A stretch of 64,000 nt of DNA from UBA1756 sp045222555 (GTDB taxonomy: Bacteria; Bacteroidota; Bacteroidia; Bacteroidales; WCHB1-69). Of this stretch, positions 37,442 through 46,116 are shown piece after piece. The stretch is from the NCBI GenBank assembly GCA_045222555.1, contig JBGUYY010000113.1, positions 10,442 through 74,441 on the forward strand, given 5' to 3'. A program made the position numbers and the translations under genes. A model generated the notes under the pieces. The model had not been told where the DNA came from. It was given only the letters and a program-made list of their open reading frames with translations, and searched no databases. Numbering within the stretch: the stretch's first letter is position 1; every line of letters begins with the position of its first letter.

Positions 37442-37852
37442 TTATTTGTTGGGGTTCTCGCAGAGCTCGGTGAGTACGCCGCCAGTGCTCTTCGGATGCA
37501 GGAAGCCAATCAGGAGGCCTTCAGCACCGCCACGAGGGGCCTTGTCAATCAGGCGCACTTCCTTCTCCGCCATCTCATTCAAGGCATTCGCAGCATTGTC
37601 CACGCAATAGGCGATGTGATGGATGCCCTCTCCGCGCTTCTCAATGAAAGCAGCGATGGTGCTCTCCTCACAAGTGGGCTCCAACAATTCGATTTTGGTC
37701 TGCCCCACCATGAAAAAGGCAGTGCGTACCTTCTGGTCAGCCACCTCTTCTGTGGCATAACATTTCAGACCAAGGATGTTTTCGTAAAACGGAATTGCAT
37801 CTTTCAAGCTTTTAACGGCAATTCCAATGTGTTCAATATGTGATATTTGCAT
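37442..37852 (-). CDS. mce: Methylmalonyl-CoA epimerase
   Basis: 136 aa from the ATG at 37852. The longer frame to 37912 crosses the -7 box at 37882-37889 and is rejected. Vicinal-oxygen-chelate fold: ISHIEHIGIAVKSLKDAIPFYENILGL and KIELLEPT, then GEGIHHIAYCVDN and GVLTELCEN, with the metal ligands His and Glu in the expected places. It interconverts (R)- and (S)-methylmalonyl-CoA between mutase and decarboxylase in propionate formation. Same transcript as the beta subunit. Confidence 0.93.
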   Translation of the reverse strand: MQISHIEHIGIAVKSLKDAIPFYENILGLKCYATEEVADQKVRTAFFMVGQTKIELLEPTCEESTIAAFIEKRGEGIHHIAYCVDNAANALNEMAEKEVRLIDKAPRGGAEGLLIGFLHPKSTGGVLTELCENPNK

Positions 37853-37881
37853 AATAAAAATGGTTTTCCAAATTAGCGGTG

Positions 37882-37889
37882 CAAAAGTA
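37882..37889 (-). promoter_or_regulatory. -7 box (TACTTTTG) of mce-oadB
   Basis: TAnnTTTG on the minus strand, 29 nt upstream of the ATG at 37852. Confidence 0.65.
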
Positions 37890-37936
37890 CAAAAAAATGT
37901 AAATGTTTCCAAGCATTTCTAAAATTATTATATAAA

Positions 37937-37966
37937 AAAAGCGGACACCCTGTTGTGCCCGCTTTT
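37937..37966 (-). terminator. Terminator of the acyl-CoA ligase gene
   Basis: Minus-strand AAAAGCGGGCAC-aacagg-GTGTCCGCTTTTTTT, about 20 nt after the stop at 37988. Confidence 0.85.
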
Positions 37967-37987
37967 CGATGCCCTTCAATACGTCAT

Positions 37988-39793
37988 TTAGGCGTGCAAA
38001 GCCTCTTCCGCAGCCTTCTCTTTTTGCTCGTATTGATAAATCTCGCGACAGAGGGCGTCATACTTTTTGTACAACGCCGCACGGCGCAACTTGAGGGTCT
38101 GCGACAGCTCACCCGTCATCGGCGACCAGGTGTCGGCCACCAACCGGAACTTGCGGATCTGCTCGTGCTCCGCCAACGTGTCGTTCAATTTCGTGATCTC
38201 CCGCTGTATCCGCTTGATGACCTCGGCATTGGTACACAGCTCCTCGTTCGACGAATAGTGAATCTTGTGCTTCGCACACCAGAAGTGCAACGTGTCGAAG
38301 TTGGGCACCAGAATCGCCGCCGCAATCTTCTCATTCTCTCCAATCACCATCGCCTGCTCAATGAAAAACGACTCTTTCAAACGGTTCTCCAACACCTGCG
38401 GCGCCACATATTTGCCCGTCGAGAGCTTGAAAATCTCCTTCTTACGGTCGGTGATCTTCAAATAGCCATCCACCACCGCGCCGATGTCGCCCGTGTGGAA
38501 CCAACCCTCCTCGTCAATGGCCGCCCGCGTGCTCTCCTCATCCTTGTAGTAACCTACCATCAGACAGTCGCCTTTGGTCAGAATCTCACCATCTTCGGCC
38601 AACTTGAACTCAATGCAGTCAAGAACGGGACCTACGGTGCCAGGATGCAGCTCTTTTCTGGCTGGGTTGTTGACCGAAATAACAGGGGATGTTTCTGTAA
38701 GTCCATATCCTTCAAATACATACATATTTGCAGCAGTGAAGGTTCGAATGATGCGCTCTTGGATGGAGGAGCCGCCCGATACGATAATCATCGGGTTGCC
38801 GCCCATCTGCTCGCGCCATTTCGAATACACCAACGTGTCGGCGATTCTGTATTTGGTCTTGTAAAACCATCCAGTACGCTCATTATCATATACTTGTGCA
38901 ATTCTAAAAGCCCAAGAGTAGATGACCCTTTTCAGACCTTTCAGGTCTTTTCCGGCAGCCTGCAACTTGTCGAACATCATCTCCAAAACCCTCGGCACGG
39001 CGCAGAAACCCATCGCATGAATGTCTTTCAAGTCCTTGCCGATAGTGGCCAAACTTCCTGCGTAGTAAATCGTTCCGCCTAAAATCTGGTACATGTAGTT
39101 GCACACTCTTTCGTAAACATGGCACAACGGCAGAAAACTCAGCACGCAGGCGTGATAATCGTGCGTGTTCATCGAGGCCACTTTCGCCGCATTGATAACC
39201 ATGCTTTTGTGCCTCAGCATCACTCCTTTAGGTTTCCCTGTCGTGCCTGATGTGTAAATCATTGTGCCGATGTCCTCGGGCGAGGTGTTCTGCTTGATTT
39301 CTTCAATCACCGGCCGCCATTTCTCGATGTTGGCCCGCCCGATTTCCAACAATTCGTCAAAACTGCGCCGGCCCTCGATTTTCGCGATGGTAAAAATCTC
39401 GGGTTGTAAGGTCAGGTCGGGGATGGCCGGTTCCACCCTCTTGTAAATCTGTTCCACGCCGATCACAATCAGCTTGGTGTCGCAGTGGTTGAGGATGTAT
39501 CGGTAGTCGTTTTCGTTAAGAGTCGGATATACAGGTACATGGATGCCGCCTGCCATCGCGATACCCATGTCCAGGAAGTTCCATTCCGGACGGTTCTGCA
39601 TGATGGTGGCCACTTTGTCGCCTTTCTTCACGCCCAACTCCAACAGGGCGGATGAGATGGCGTACGCGTGCTCCACATATTCGTCGATGGTGTATTTTCG
39701 CCATTTGCCATCGGCTTCGCGGCGGGCTAAAATGTCTTTGTTTCCGTATTCTTTCAGATGGTCTAAAATGTCAAAAATTCGGAGTAGTTTCAT
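37988..39793 (-). CDS. Long-chain fatty acid--CoA ligase (AMP-binding)
   Basis: 601 aa, of the bacterial FadD15/long-chain type. P-loop-like YTSGTTGKPKGVMLRHKSM, then YVFEGYGLTETSPVISVN and GEILTKGDCLMVGYYKDEEST, and WFHTGDIGAVVDGYLKITDRKKEIFKLSTGKYVAPQ. It activates fatty acids to acyl-CoA through an acyl-adenylate. It is followed by its own terminator. The deaminase gene ahead of it on the same strand (stop at 39817, 23 nt before this start) may be in the same transcript. Confidence 0.92.
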   Translation of the reverse strand: MKLLRIFDILDHLKEYGNKDILARREADGKWRKYTIDEYVEHAYAISSALLELGVKKGDKVATIMQNRPEWNFLDMGIAMAGGIHVPVYPTLNENDYRYILNHCDTKLIVIGVEQIYKRVEPAIPDLTLQPEIFTIAKIEGRRSFDELLEIGRANIEKWRPVIEEIKQNTSPEDIGTMIYTSGTTGKPKGVMLRHKSMVINAAKVASMNTHDYHACVLSFLPLCHVYERVCNYMYQILGGTIYYAGSLATIGKDLKDIHAMGFCAVPRVLEMMFDKLQAAGKDLKGLKRVIYSWAFRIAQVYDNERTGWFYKTKYRIADTLVYSKWREQMGGNPMIIVSGGSSIQERIIRTFTAANMYVFEGYGLTETSPVISVNNPARKELHPGTVGPVLDCIEFKLAEDGEILTKGDCLMVGYYKDEESTRAAIDEEGWFHTGDIGAVVDGYLKITDRKKEIFKLSTGKYVAPQVLENRLKESFFIEQAMVIGENEKIAAAILVPNFDTLHFWCAKHKIHYSSNEELCTNAEVIKRIQREITKLNDTLAEHEQIRKFRLVADTWSPMTGELSQTLKLRRAALYKKYDALCREIYQYEQKEKAAEEALHA

Positions 39794-39816
39794 GTTTTAA
39801 AAATATTAGGGTTGGA

Positions 39817-40287
39817 TTAGTATTCGATTTTGTTTTCGGCGGCATCCCACTCGGCAAGGGTGGCGAGCGCCTCTTCACGGTCGTGTTCCTCACCAGTGAT
39901 GATGCGCTTCTCAGGCGTGAGACTCATCTCCTTATAAATCAGGGAGTCATCGAAGCCGATAGCACTGGCATCTTCTCGGTTGGCGGCGTAGTAGATGCGG
40001 TCGGGACGAGCCCAATAGATGGCCCCCAAACACATCGGACAAGGTTCGCAGCTGGTGTAGATCTCGCAGCCAGTCAGTTGGAACGTGCCCAAGTTTTTAC
40101 AGGCTTCTCGGATGGCGATGACCTCGGCATGGGCCGTCGGGTCGTTGTCAAGGGTTACCTGGTTGCCACCGCGTCCGACAATCTGTCCGTCCTTCACCAC
40201 GACCGCACCGAAAGGACCGCCTTTGCCGCGGGTCAGGCATTTTCGCGACATTGCTATCGCTTCCATCATAAACCTTTTTTCGTACAT
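39817..40287 (-). CDS. Nucleoside/guanine deaminase family
   Basis: 156 aa CDA-fold deaminase. Zinc and catalytic motifs are DPTAHAEVIAIR and CEPCPMCLGAIYWA. RGKGGPFGAVVVKDG and IYYAANREDASAIGFDDSLIYKEM match bacterial guanine deaminase (GuaD) better than tRNA adenosine deaminase. It would hydrolyse guanine to xanthine. The exact substrate cannot be fixed from sequence alone. A -7 box is at 40310. Confidence 0.85.
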   Translation of the reverse strand: MYEKRFMMEAIAMSRKCLTRGKGGPFGAVVVKDGQIVGRGGNQVTLDNDPTAHAEVIAIREACKNLGTFQLTGCEIYTSCEPCPMCLGAIYWARPDRIYYAANREDASAIGFDDSLIYKEMSLTPEKRIITGEEHDREEALATLAEWDAAENKIEY

Positions 40288-40309
40288 TGAGTCTAATAAT
40301 TTTACAGCG

Positions 40310-40317
40310 CAAAAATA
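40310..40317 (-). promoter_or_regulatory. -7 box (TATTTTTG)
   Basis: TAnnTTTG on the minus strand, 22 nt upstream of the ATG at 40287. Confidence 0.6.
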
Positions 40318-40399
40318 CGATTTAATTGTAAAATGACAAATGGCTTTCTTTTTCGGGTAATTTTTTTATGAAAATGTGCTTTTTTTTGAAAAAAATGAC

Positions 40400-40407
40400 T
40401 ATTTTTG
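40400..40407 (+). promoter_or_regulatory. -7 box (TATTTTTG)
   Basis: TAnnTTTG upstream of the secreted protein at 40474. The leader is about 60 nt. Confidence 0.6.
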
Positions 40408-40473
40408 CTTGCTTAAATTATGATGTAATTAAATTGACAGTTTATACTTTTTATTAATCAAAATCAATTAGTT

Positions 40474-43400
40474 ATGAAAAAGTTTTTAGCAATTTTAGTG
40501 ATGTGTTTTGCTGTTTTTGCGGCAAAAGCACAGATTTCCCTTTTGCAGGAAAGCTTTGATGAGAGCACTATGCCAGCTGGGTGGGTTGCTATCGATGATG
40601 ATGGGGACGGTTTCAACTGGGAACCCTCCGTCGCGGTAGGAAATTTCATCGCCAACACAGGTGCTGGTTGCGTTGTCTCTGCATCGTATGACAATGACAA
40701 TTCAGTAGCATTGACGCCCGACAACTGGCTGATTTCTCCGGCTGTTGTCATCCCTGCCGCTGCACAGGATGTGACGTTGTCATGGTGGGTAAGAGGTCAG
40801 GATCCCAGCTATGCATCTGAGCATTACGCTGTTTATGTCTCTACGACCGGAGCAACGGTTTCTGCTTTCACCGCTCCCGCCGTATATGAGGGCGTGGCCA
40901 CCGGAGATTATGTGAACCTGACTGTGGATCTGACTTCGTATGTTGGTCAGACCGTTTACATCGCCTTCCGCCATTATAATGTGACGGATATGTTCTTCTT
41001 GAATTTGGATGATATTGAGGTTACCTATGTGAATCCCAATATAGCCAATGCTCCCTCAAATTTCACTGCCACACCAGATCCTAACTTCGGTCTGTCTGTT
41101 GATTTGAGCTGGACGAATCCTACGACTACGGTCGGTAACGAAGCACTTACCGCTATCAACAGTATTGAACTGTATCGTAACGGCACTTTGCTGAACAGCT
41201 TCAGCAACCCCACTGTGGGTGGAAACATGACCTACACGGATAATACGATGACGGCTAGCGGCATCTATTCTTATCTTATTTATGCTGTCACAGAAAACGG
41301 AAACGGTCAAGAGGCCACCCAAGAAGGTGTGATGGTGGGTCATATTTGCCCCGTCACTTTAAATATGGTGGATTCCTACGGCGACGGCTGGAATGGTGCT
41401 GCCATTGAAATCTACGATGCTAACAATATCCTGGTCGGCAGCTATACTGTTGAAAGTGGTACAGAATCTGTTCAGGATGTTCAGCTGCCGGTCGGCACTT
41501 ACACGCTTGTTTGGGTGTCGGGATCATACGATAGCGAATGTTCATTCAGCATTACCGATGCCTATGGTATTCCGCTCTACACCAGCGAAGGTACGATGGC
41601 CGCAGGTGCTTTCTTCACGCTGAATCATGCTTGCGAAGCTCCTGCTATGTATACGGTCAGTGGCGTTGTCACTTCCGCAGCCAACAATTCACCGATCGCG
41701 AATGCCACCATTACGGTTACCGGCATGAATGGCGATGTGCTCACCACGGATGCTACTGGTGCTTATTCTATTAGCAACATCGTTTCCACTCTTCCTTACA
41801 GCATGACGGTTGAAGCTGCTGGCTTCAATGGTGCTGCCACCTCTTTCAACGGACTCAGCGCTGATACTACCATCAACTTCAGCCTGACGGCTCCTCAGTT
41901 TGATGTCACCTATGCTGGTCCTATCGAAGTGACCACCACCTACGGCCTCGATGCTCAGTTCACCCCCATCACCGTTACAAACAACGGCAATGGTACTTTG
42001 ACATGGGGTACGGGTGTTGAATTCGTCAGAGGTACTAGAAACACCAACGAACCGATGCGTTACTCTGTCGCTCAGATGCCGAGAGTGAAAACGAGTGCAG
42101 CTCAAACCTACCGCAGAGTGGAAGGCGCTACCGCTCAGACCATGCTGTCCAGCGTGGATTACTGCCCGATGACGGCTTCGATTTCAGGCAACCCCACCCG
42201 CGCCGCTTGGGACCTCTTGTCCAGCTTCGATGCTTCCGAAGCCGGTCAACAAGGTATTGCTACGGATGGTAACTATATTTACACCTGCTATTGGAATGCT
42301 GCCGGTCAGTTCGGCAAATATGATTTGGACGGAAACTTCATCGAAACCTTCACCATTGATGGTGTTGGCGGTATCCGCGATTTGACTTATGATGGAACTT
42401 ACTTCTATGGTGGTGCCTGCGGCTCCGATATTTATCAGATAGATATGGCCAGCCAGACGCTCGTTTCTACCATCTCTACCTCCGTCAGCACTATCCGTCA
42501 CTGCTCATACGATCCGGAGAACAACGGATTCTGGGTAGGCAACTGGGAAGACCTCTATTTGGTTGACCGCAACGGTAACGTCGTTGTGAATGGTCCTACC
42601 GATATCAATTCTGCTTACGGTTCCGCATACGATGGCTATTCTGATGGCGGCCCCTTCCTCTGGCTGTTCACCCAGGCTGATGGTAACTCCGGAAGCTGCG
42701 TGTTTGCTCAGTATGACATTGCCGCTAATGCTATGACCAATGTCACGTTTGACTTGAGTACGATTGATCAGGAAATTACCTCTGGCGCAATTGCTGGTGG
42801 TGCTTTCGGTACCGATGCACTTGTCAGTGGTAAGTTTGTCATCATGGCCAACGCACAGCAAGATCCTAACCATATCAGCGTGGTGGAAATTGCCGATGCC
42901 GGCTGGCTCTCCGCAGCCCCGGGTAGCGGTTCTGTAGCCGCAGGTCAGAGCACGGACATCACCCTGAATTTCAATGGTTCATATCCCGTTGGTGACTACA
43001 ACGCTAACTTGACCATCTCTTCTCGCAACCCCTTCGTGGGCGACACGGTCATCCCGGTGATTTTCCACATTACCGCTCCCGAATGCGATGCTCCCACCAA
43101 CCTGCAGGTTGTTCCTACCGATTATGAGTACATGGCCCTTACATGGGATGCTCCTGTCGATGCTACCAACCTCGTTGAGTACAGAATTTACAGAAATAAC
43201 AGCTCCGACTACGTCACCAGCACGACCAATTCATACAACGACTACGTCAATGCTGGTTCTTACTGCTACTATGTGAAAGCATATTATGAAAATGGTGATG
43301 ATATTTGCCTCTCCCTCCCCACTGAGACGGTTTGCGAGGAGCTGTTGCTCTGCGATCCTGACGGCATGTGCGATATCCGTGTGGATATGTTTGATGATTA

Positions 43401-43911
43401 TGGCGATGGTTGGAATGGCGCTTCTATCAAACTGATGTTTGAAGGACAAATGGTCTCCACGTTCACTTGCGATGGCGATCAGGCCTCTATGACCGTTCCC
43501 GTTTGCTCCGGCCAGCTCTCCTTCGTCTGGGTCGCCGGTTCGTATGACAGCGAATGTATGTTCACCATTTACAATGCCAACAATGTGGTGTTGTATGACG
43601 GACAGTCCGCTCCGGGTGCGGGTGAATTCTTCACCTATAATCTTGATTGCCAAAATCTTGAAAACGGCATCAGTGAAGTGGAAGTCAACAAGAGTGTTTC
43701 CATCTACCCGAACCCCGCTACCACGGTTCTGAATGTGGTTGCTGAAGGTTACAACACCATCGAGGTGCTCAACCTCCTGGGTCAGACGGTTTACACCTGC
43801 AATGCCACCAACAGCACTCAGATTAATGTCAACAGCCTGAGAAATGGTGTCTATTTCGTCCGTGTGAATGGCGAAAATGGTACTACCACTCAGAAGTTTA
43901 TCAAGAAATAG
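40474..43911 (+). CDS. T9SS-exported multidomain surface protein
   Basis: 1145 aa. Signal peptide MKKFLAILVMCFAVFAAKAQ. A cleaved-adhesin/choice-of-anchor-type domain (about 22-185: LLQESFDESTMPAGW...NWLISPAVV...FFLNLDDIEV) is followed by an FN3 domain, a first YGDGWNGA domain (about 300-390), and a carboxypeptidase-regulatory-like domain (YTVSGVVTSAANNSPIANATITVTG). A propeller-like middle (about 575-800: IATDGNYIYTCYWNAAGQFGKYDLDG) leads to an Ig-like/BACON stretch, another FN3, a second YGDGWNGA domain (about 970-1060) and a type A sorting domain (SIYPNPATTVLNVVAEG...GVYFVRVNGENG). Probably an adhesin or a substrate-binding surface protein. No catalytic site seen. Confidence 0.88.
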   Translation: MKKFLAILVMCFAVFAAKAQISLLQESFDESTMPAGWVAIDDDGDGFNWEPSVAVGNFIANTGAGCVVSASYDNDNSVALTPDNWLISPAVVIPAAAQDVTLSWWVRGQDPSYASEHYAVYVSTTGATVSAFTAPAVYEGVATGDYVNLTVDLTSYVGQTVYIAFRHYNVTDMFFLNLDDIEVTYVNPNIANAPSNFTATPDPNFGLSVDLSWTNPTTTVGNEALTAINSIELYRNGTLLNSFSNPTVGGNMTYTDNTMTASGIYSYLIYAVTENGNGQEATQEGVMVGHICPVTLNMVDSYGDGWNGAAIEIYDANNILVGSYTVESGTESVQDVQLPVGTYTLVWVSGSYDSECSFSITDAYGIPLYTSEGTMAAGAFFTLNHACEAPAMYTVSGVVTSAANNSPIANATITVTGMNGDVLTTDATGAYSISNIVSTLPYSMTVEAAGFNGAATSFNGLSADTTINFSLTAPQFDVTYAGPIEVTTTYGLDAQFTPITVTNNGNGTLTWGTGVEFVRGTRNTNEPMRYSVAQMPRVKTSAAQTYRRVEGATAQTMLSSVDYCPMTASISGNPTRAAWDLLSSFDASEAGQQGIATDGNYIYTCYWNAAGQFGKYDLDGNFIETFTIDGVGGIRDLTYDGTYFYGGACGSDIYQIDMASQTLVSTISTSVSTIRHCSYDPENNGFWVGNWEDLYLVDRNGNVVVNGPTDINSAYGSAYDGYSDGGPFLWLFTQADGNSGSCVFAQYDIAANAMTNVTFDLSTIDQEITSGAIAGGAFGTDALVSGKFVIMANAQQDPNHISVVEIADAGWLSAAPGSGSVAAGQSTDITLNFNGSYPVGDYNANLTISSRNPFVGDTVIPVIFHITAPECDAPTNLQVVPTDYEYMALTWDAPVDATNLVEYRIYRNNSSDYVTSTTNSYNDYVNAGSYCYYVKAYYENGDDICLSLPTETVCEELLLCDPDGMCDIRVDMFDDYGDGWNGASIKLMFEGQMVSTFTCDGDQASMTVPVCSGQLSFVWVAGSYDSECMFTIYNANNVVLYDGQSAPGAGEFFTYNLDCQNLENGISEVEVNKSVSIYPNPATTVLNVVAEGYNTIEVLNLLGQTVYTCNATNSTQINVNSLRNGVYFVRVNGENGTTTQKFIKK

Positions 43912-43933
43912 GATTTGTGATTCTTGATTTTAC

Positions 43934-43972
43934 AATGTAGGGATGCCATATGGCATCCCTACATTTTTTTAT
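43934..43972 (+). terminator. Perfect 32-bp palindrome with T-run
   Basis: Perfect inverted repeat centred on CCATATGG with arms starting AATGTAGGGATG, followed by seven T, directly after the stop at 43911. It acts as a terminator and belongs to the GTAG(A/G)GA palindrome family seen at 34002 and 60865. Confidence 0.85.
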
Positions 43973-43998
43973 ACTCCCTCTACATCAAATTAAATTTG

Positions 43999-44006
43999 TA
44001 ATTTTG
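43999..44006 (+). promoter_or_regulatory. -7 box (TAATTTTG)
   Basis: TAnnTTTG 20 nt upstream of the ATG at 44027. Confidence 0.55.
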
Positions 44007-44026
44007 CCGTCGCTTTTTTAAAATAG

Positions 44027-44527
44027 ATGAAAGACTTTGCCGCCATTGATTTTGAGACTGCTAACGAAAAGTACACCAGCGTGTGCGCTGTGGGGGTGGT
44101 GATTGTGCGCGACGGCCAAATCACCGACCGCTTCTACAGCCTCGTGAAGCCCACCCCCAACTACTATCCGTGGTTCTACACTCGCGTACATGGCATCCGT
44201 TTCAAAGACACCGAAAACTCTCCGCTCTTCCCCGAGGTGTGGCATAAAGTGGAACCCCTCATCCAAGGCCTTCCGCTCGTGGCTCATAATAAGTCGTTCG
44301 ACGAAAATGTGCTGAAAACTGTGTTCAAACACTATAGGATGCGCTATCCTAACTACCCGTTTTACTGCACGCTTATCGCCTCGCAGAAACTGCTTCCCTC
44401 ACCCGATGTGGTAGTCAACCATCGCCTGCCTACCATCGCCAAATACTGCGGCTACGACCTCGAAAAGCATCATCATGCCCTTGCCGATGCGGAAGCCTGT
44501 GCCGCCATCGCCATTCAATTGCTGTAA
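44027..44527 (+). CDS. DEDDh 3'-5' exonuclease (DNA pol III epsilon-like)
   Basis: 166 aa. DEDDh motifs: FAAIDFETAN (Exo I, D and E), PLVAHNKSFDENVL (Exo II, D), HHHALADAEACAAIA (Exo III, H and D). It is a free-standing domain, shorter than a full polymerase epsilon subunit, of the kind annotated as a general exonuclease. It lies just left of the interrupted yifB/comM. The 300-bp gap between them is AT-rich. Confidence 0.87.
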   Translation: MKDFAAIDFETANEKYTSVCAVGVVIVRDGQITDRFYSLVKPTPNYYPWFYTRVHGIRFKDTENSPLFPEVWHKVEPLIQGLPLVAHNKSFDENVLKTVFKHYRMRYPNYPFYCTLIASQKLLPSPDVVVNHRLPTIAKYCGYDLEKHHHALADAEACAAIAIQLL

Positions 44528-44826
44528 TTCTGTTTTTTTTTCTTCCAAAAACCTCTTTTTTGATATGCCAAAATTTGGCAATGTTTTTAAATTGTTAATA
44601 TTTTTAATGAAAAATTAATGACTCATCATGGGGTTGTAATGGAAGTTTTATTGCGATTTAATTGTTTAATAATCAATTAATAATGAAATATATTTTATAA
44701 TATAATGTGAGCCAAGGATGATTGATTTTATGAATGGAATAAAATTTTATTAACAATATATTTTCATTTAAAATTTCTATAGTATTTTTGTGATGTTAAA
44801 AGTAACACAAACTAACATCACACATC
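44528..44826. other. AT-rich intergenic region with yifB/comM promoter
   Basis: About 300 bp without a gene, very AT-rich. The only clear signal is a -7 box TATTTTTG at 44783-44790, 37 nt before the ATG at 44827. Confidence 0.55.
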
Positions 44827-45513
44827 ATGCTCATACGAACTCATAGTTGCGCCCTGATGGGTGTGTCGGCCGTTCCCATCACGGTTGAAGTCAGCGTAGA
44901 AATTGGAGTAGGCTATTTTTTGGTCGGATTGCCCGACAGCGCCATCAAAGAGAGCCAGCATCGCATCGATACGGCGCTGAAAAACTACAATTTCAAGATT
45001 CCGGTCCGCAAAATCATTATCAATATGGCACCCGCCGACATCCGGAAGGAGGGTGCCGCCTTCGACCTCACGTTGGCCGTGGCCATCCTTATCGCCTCCG
45101 AGCAAATTAAGGGGGCGGAAATCGTGGAGGACTATTTTATTATGGGCGAATTGTCGCTCGACGGCACGCTCCAACCCGTCAAGGGCGTGCTGCCCATGGC
45201 CATTGAAGCTCGCCGCCGCCATAAAAAGGGCTTGATTGTTCCTATCCAAAATGCCCGTGAAGCCGCTGTGGTTCAGGGGATTGAAGTGCTGGGCGTGGAA
45301 AACATCAAGCAGGTCATCGATTTCTTCAACGAAGGTATCCCCATACCGCCCACCACCATCGACATTCGGCAGGAGTTTCAGAACAGTCTCAACAATTACG
45401 AGTTCGACTTCGCCGATGTGAAAGGACAGGAAAACATCAAACGGGCGTTGGAAATTGCGGCCGCTGGCGGACACAATGTCATAAAAAAGGGTATGGATTT
45501 TCCACTTTTATAG
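44827..45513 (+). pseudogene. comM: yifB/comM 5' part, interrupted by the mobile element
   Basis: N-terminal 218 codons (44827-45482) of a YifB/ComM-type Mg-chelatase-like AAA+ protein. MLIRTHSCALMGVSAVPITVEVSVEIG and YFLVGLPDSAIKESQHRI form the ChlI-like N domain. FADVKGQENIKRALEIAAAGGHNV leads into the ATPase. At HNVI the host sequence stops. The element adds KKGMDFPLL and a stop at 45511-45513. The expected next residues LIGPPGSGKT (Walker A) are found 14.4 kb away at 59862. Joining 45482 to 59862 gives an exact 513-codon frame. The truncated product lacks Walker A and B and should be inactive as a helicase/ATPase. In other bacteria ComM drives branch migration in natural transformation. 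Confidence 0.95.
45466..45505. other. attL (left junction)
   Basis: Host GACACAATGTC-AT, then the element half-site at 45483-45505. Its reverse complement, beginning GTGGAAAATCCATACC, matches the other half-site at attR in 15 of 23 positions, with the pattern GTGGAnAATnnATACC conserved. Confidence 0.85.
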
Positions 45514-45857
45514 ACAACTGATTTACTGTTGTTTATAATTGTTTAGAATTTACCAAAACAATCTATTGACATATAACTTCTTCATTGAAGAAGAAAACAG
45601 ATATAATTAGTGTTTTTTCAATTTAGGGAGCAGACGATTGTTGTGTAAATAGTATATGGGGCAGTAAAAACTCCGAAAAATCAAAGATTTTACCTCACAT
45701 CTCCATTTTTTTGAAAAACCGAAATCTCCATAATTGGCAACTTTCTTTTCAAAAATGACATTTTATTTGTGAAAAACTACCACAAATCATTATTTTTGTT
45801 TTTGTGGTTTTCGTATAGTAATTCGGTGTAAATTTGCACCAACTAAAAATAAGGACT
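45506..45857. other. Left-end non-coding region of the element
   Basis: About 350 bp, AT-rich, no gene. It holds a perfect small hairpin CTTCTTC-att-GAAGAAG (45577-45593) and a -7 box TAAATTTG (45829-45836) ahead of the small gene at 45858. Nothing else is supported. Confidence 0.55.
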
Positions 45858-46049
45858 ATGTTTGTGTTTTTGAAAAATATGAAAAATGAAGACCTCTATT
45901 TGAGGGCCGACCTGATTTCAGCTTTTCACATCCAAGACGTTGGTAGAGGCTGTGTCATTATCACGGAGGAAGGAGAAAAGATAAAGGTAAAAACGTGTCG
46001 CCGTGACATAATACACCAACTGATAAAGTTGGGGTATTTATTTCCATAA
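45858..46049 (+). CDS. Small protein of unknown function
   Basis: 63 aa from the ATG at 45858, with TAAGGA just upstream as a possible ribosome-binding site; the earlier TTG lies inside the -7 box. MFVFLKNMKNEDLYLRADLISAF is followed by VGRGCVIITEEGEKIKVKTCRRDII. The last part resembles the short beta-hairpin plus helix seen in small single-stranded-DNA or LytTR-like regulators, but the match is too weak to name. It is the only plus-strand gene at the left end of the element. Confidence 0.55.
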   Translation: MFVFLKNMKNEDLYLRADLISAFHIQDVGRGCVIITEEGEKIKVKTCRRDIIHQLIKLGYLFP

Positions 46050-46052
46050 CAT

Positions 46053-46094
46053 ATGGATGAGGCTCTGGAAACCACCAAAATCCGTTTGAAATAG
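46053..46094 (+). other. 30-nt exact copy of yifB/comM in a 13-codon mini-ORF
   Basis: Positions 46054-46083 are identical to 59936-59965 of the interrupted host gene (30 of 30). In the element the copy is opened by an ATG at 46053 and runs in the same frame as the host, giving MDEALETTKIRLK and a stop (host: LDEALETTKIHSV). A 13-bp perfect hairpin follows at once. No larger homology flanks the copy. Confidence 0.9.
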
Positions 46095-46116
46095 AGCTGC
46101 CTAGCAGCTCTATTTC
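46088..46116. terminator. Perfect 13-bp hairpin at the end of umuC
   Basis: GAAATAGAGCTGC-cta-GCAGCTCTATTTC. It overlaps the last base pairs of the umuC stop codon (46115-46117) and the end of the mini-ORF. It is placed to terminate both converging transcripts, although neither side has a strong T-run. Confidence 0.75.

Noticed and set aside
46053..46116. CRISPR array or Cas9-type guide
   Set aside because: The 30-nt target match plus hairpin recalls a single guide, but there is no second repeat or spacer, no cas, iscB or tnpB gene in the window, and no convincing PAM. Kept only as a candidate under findings.
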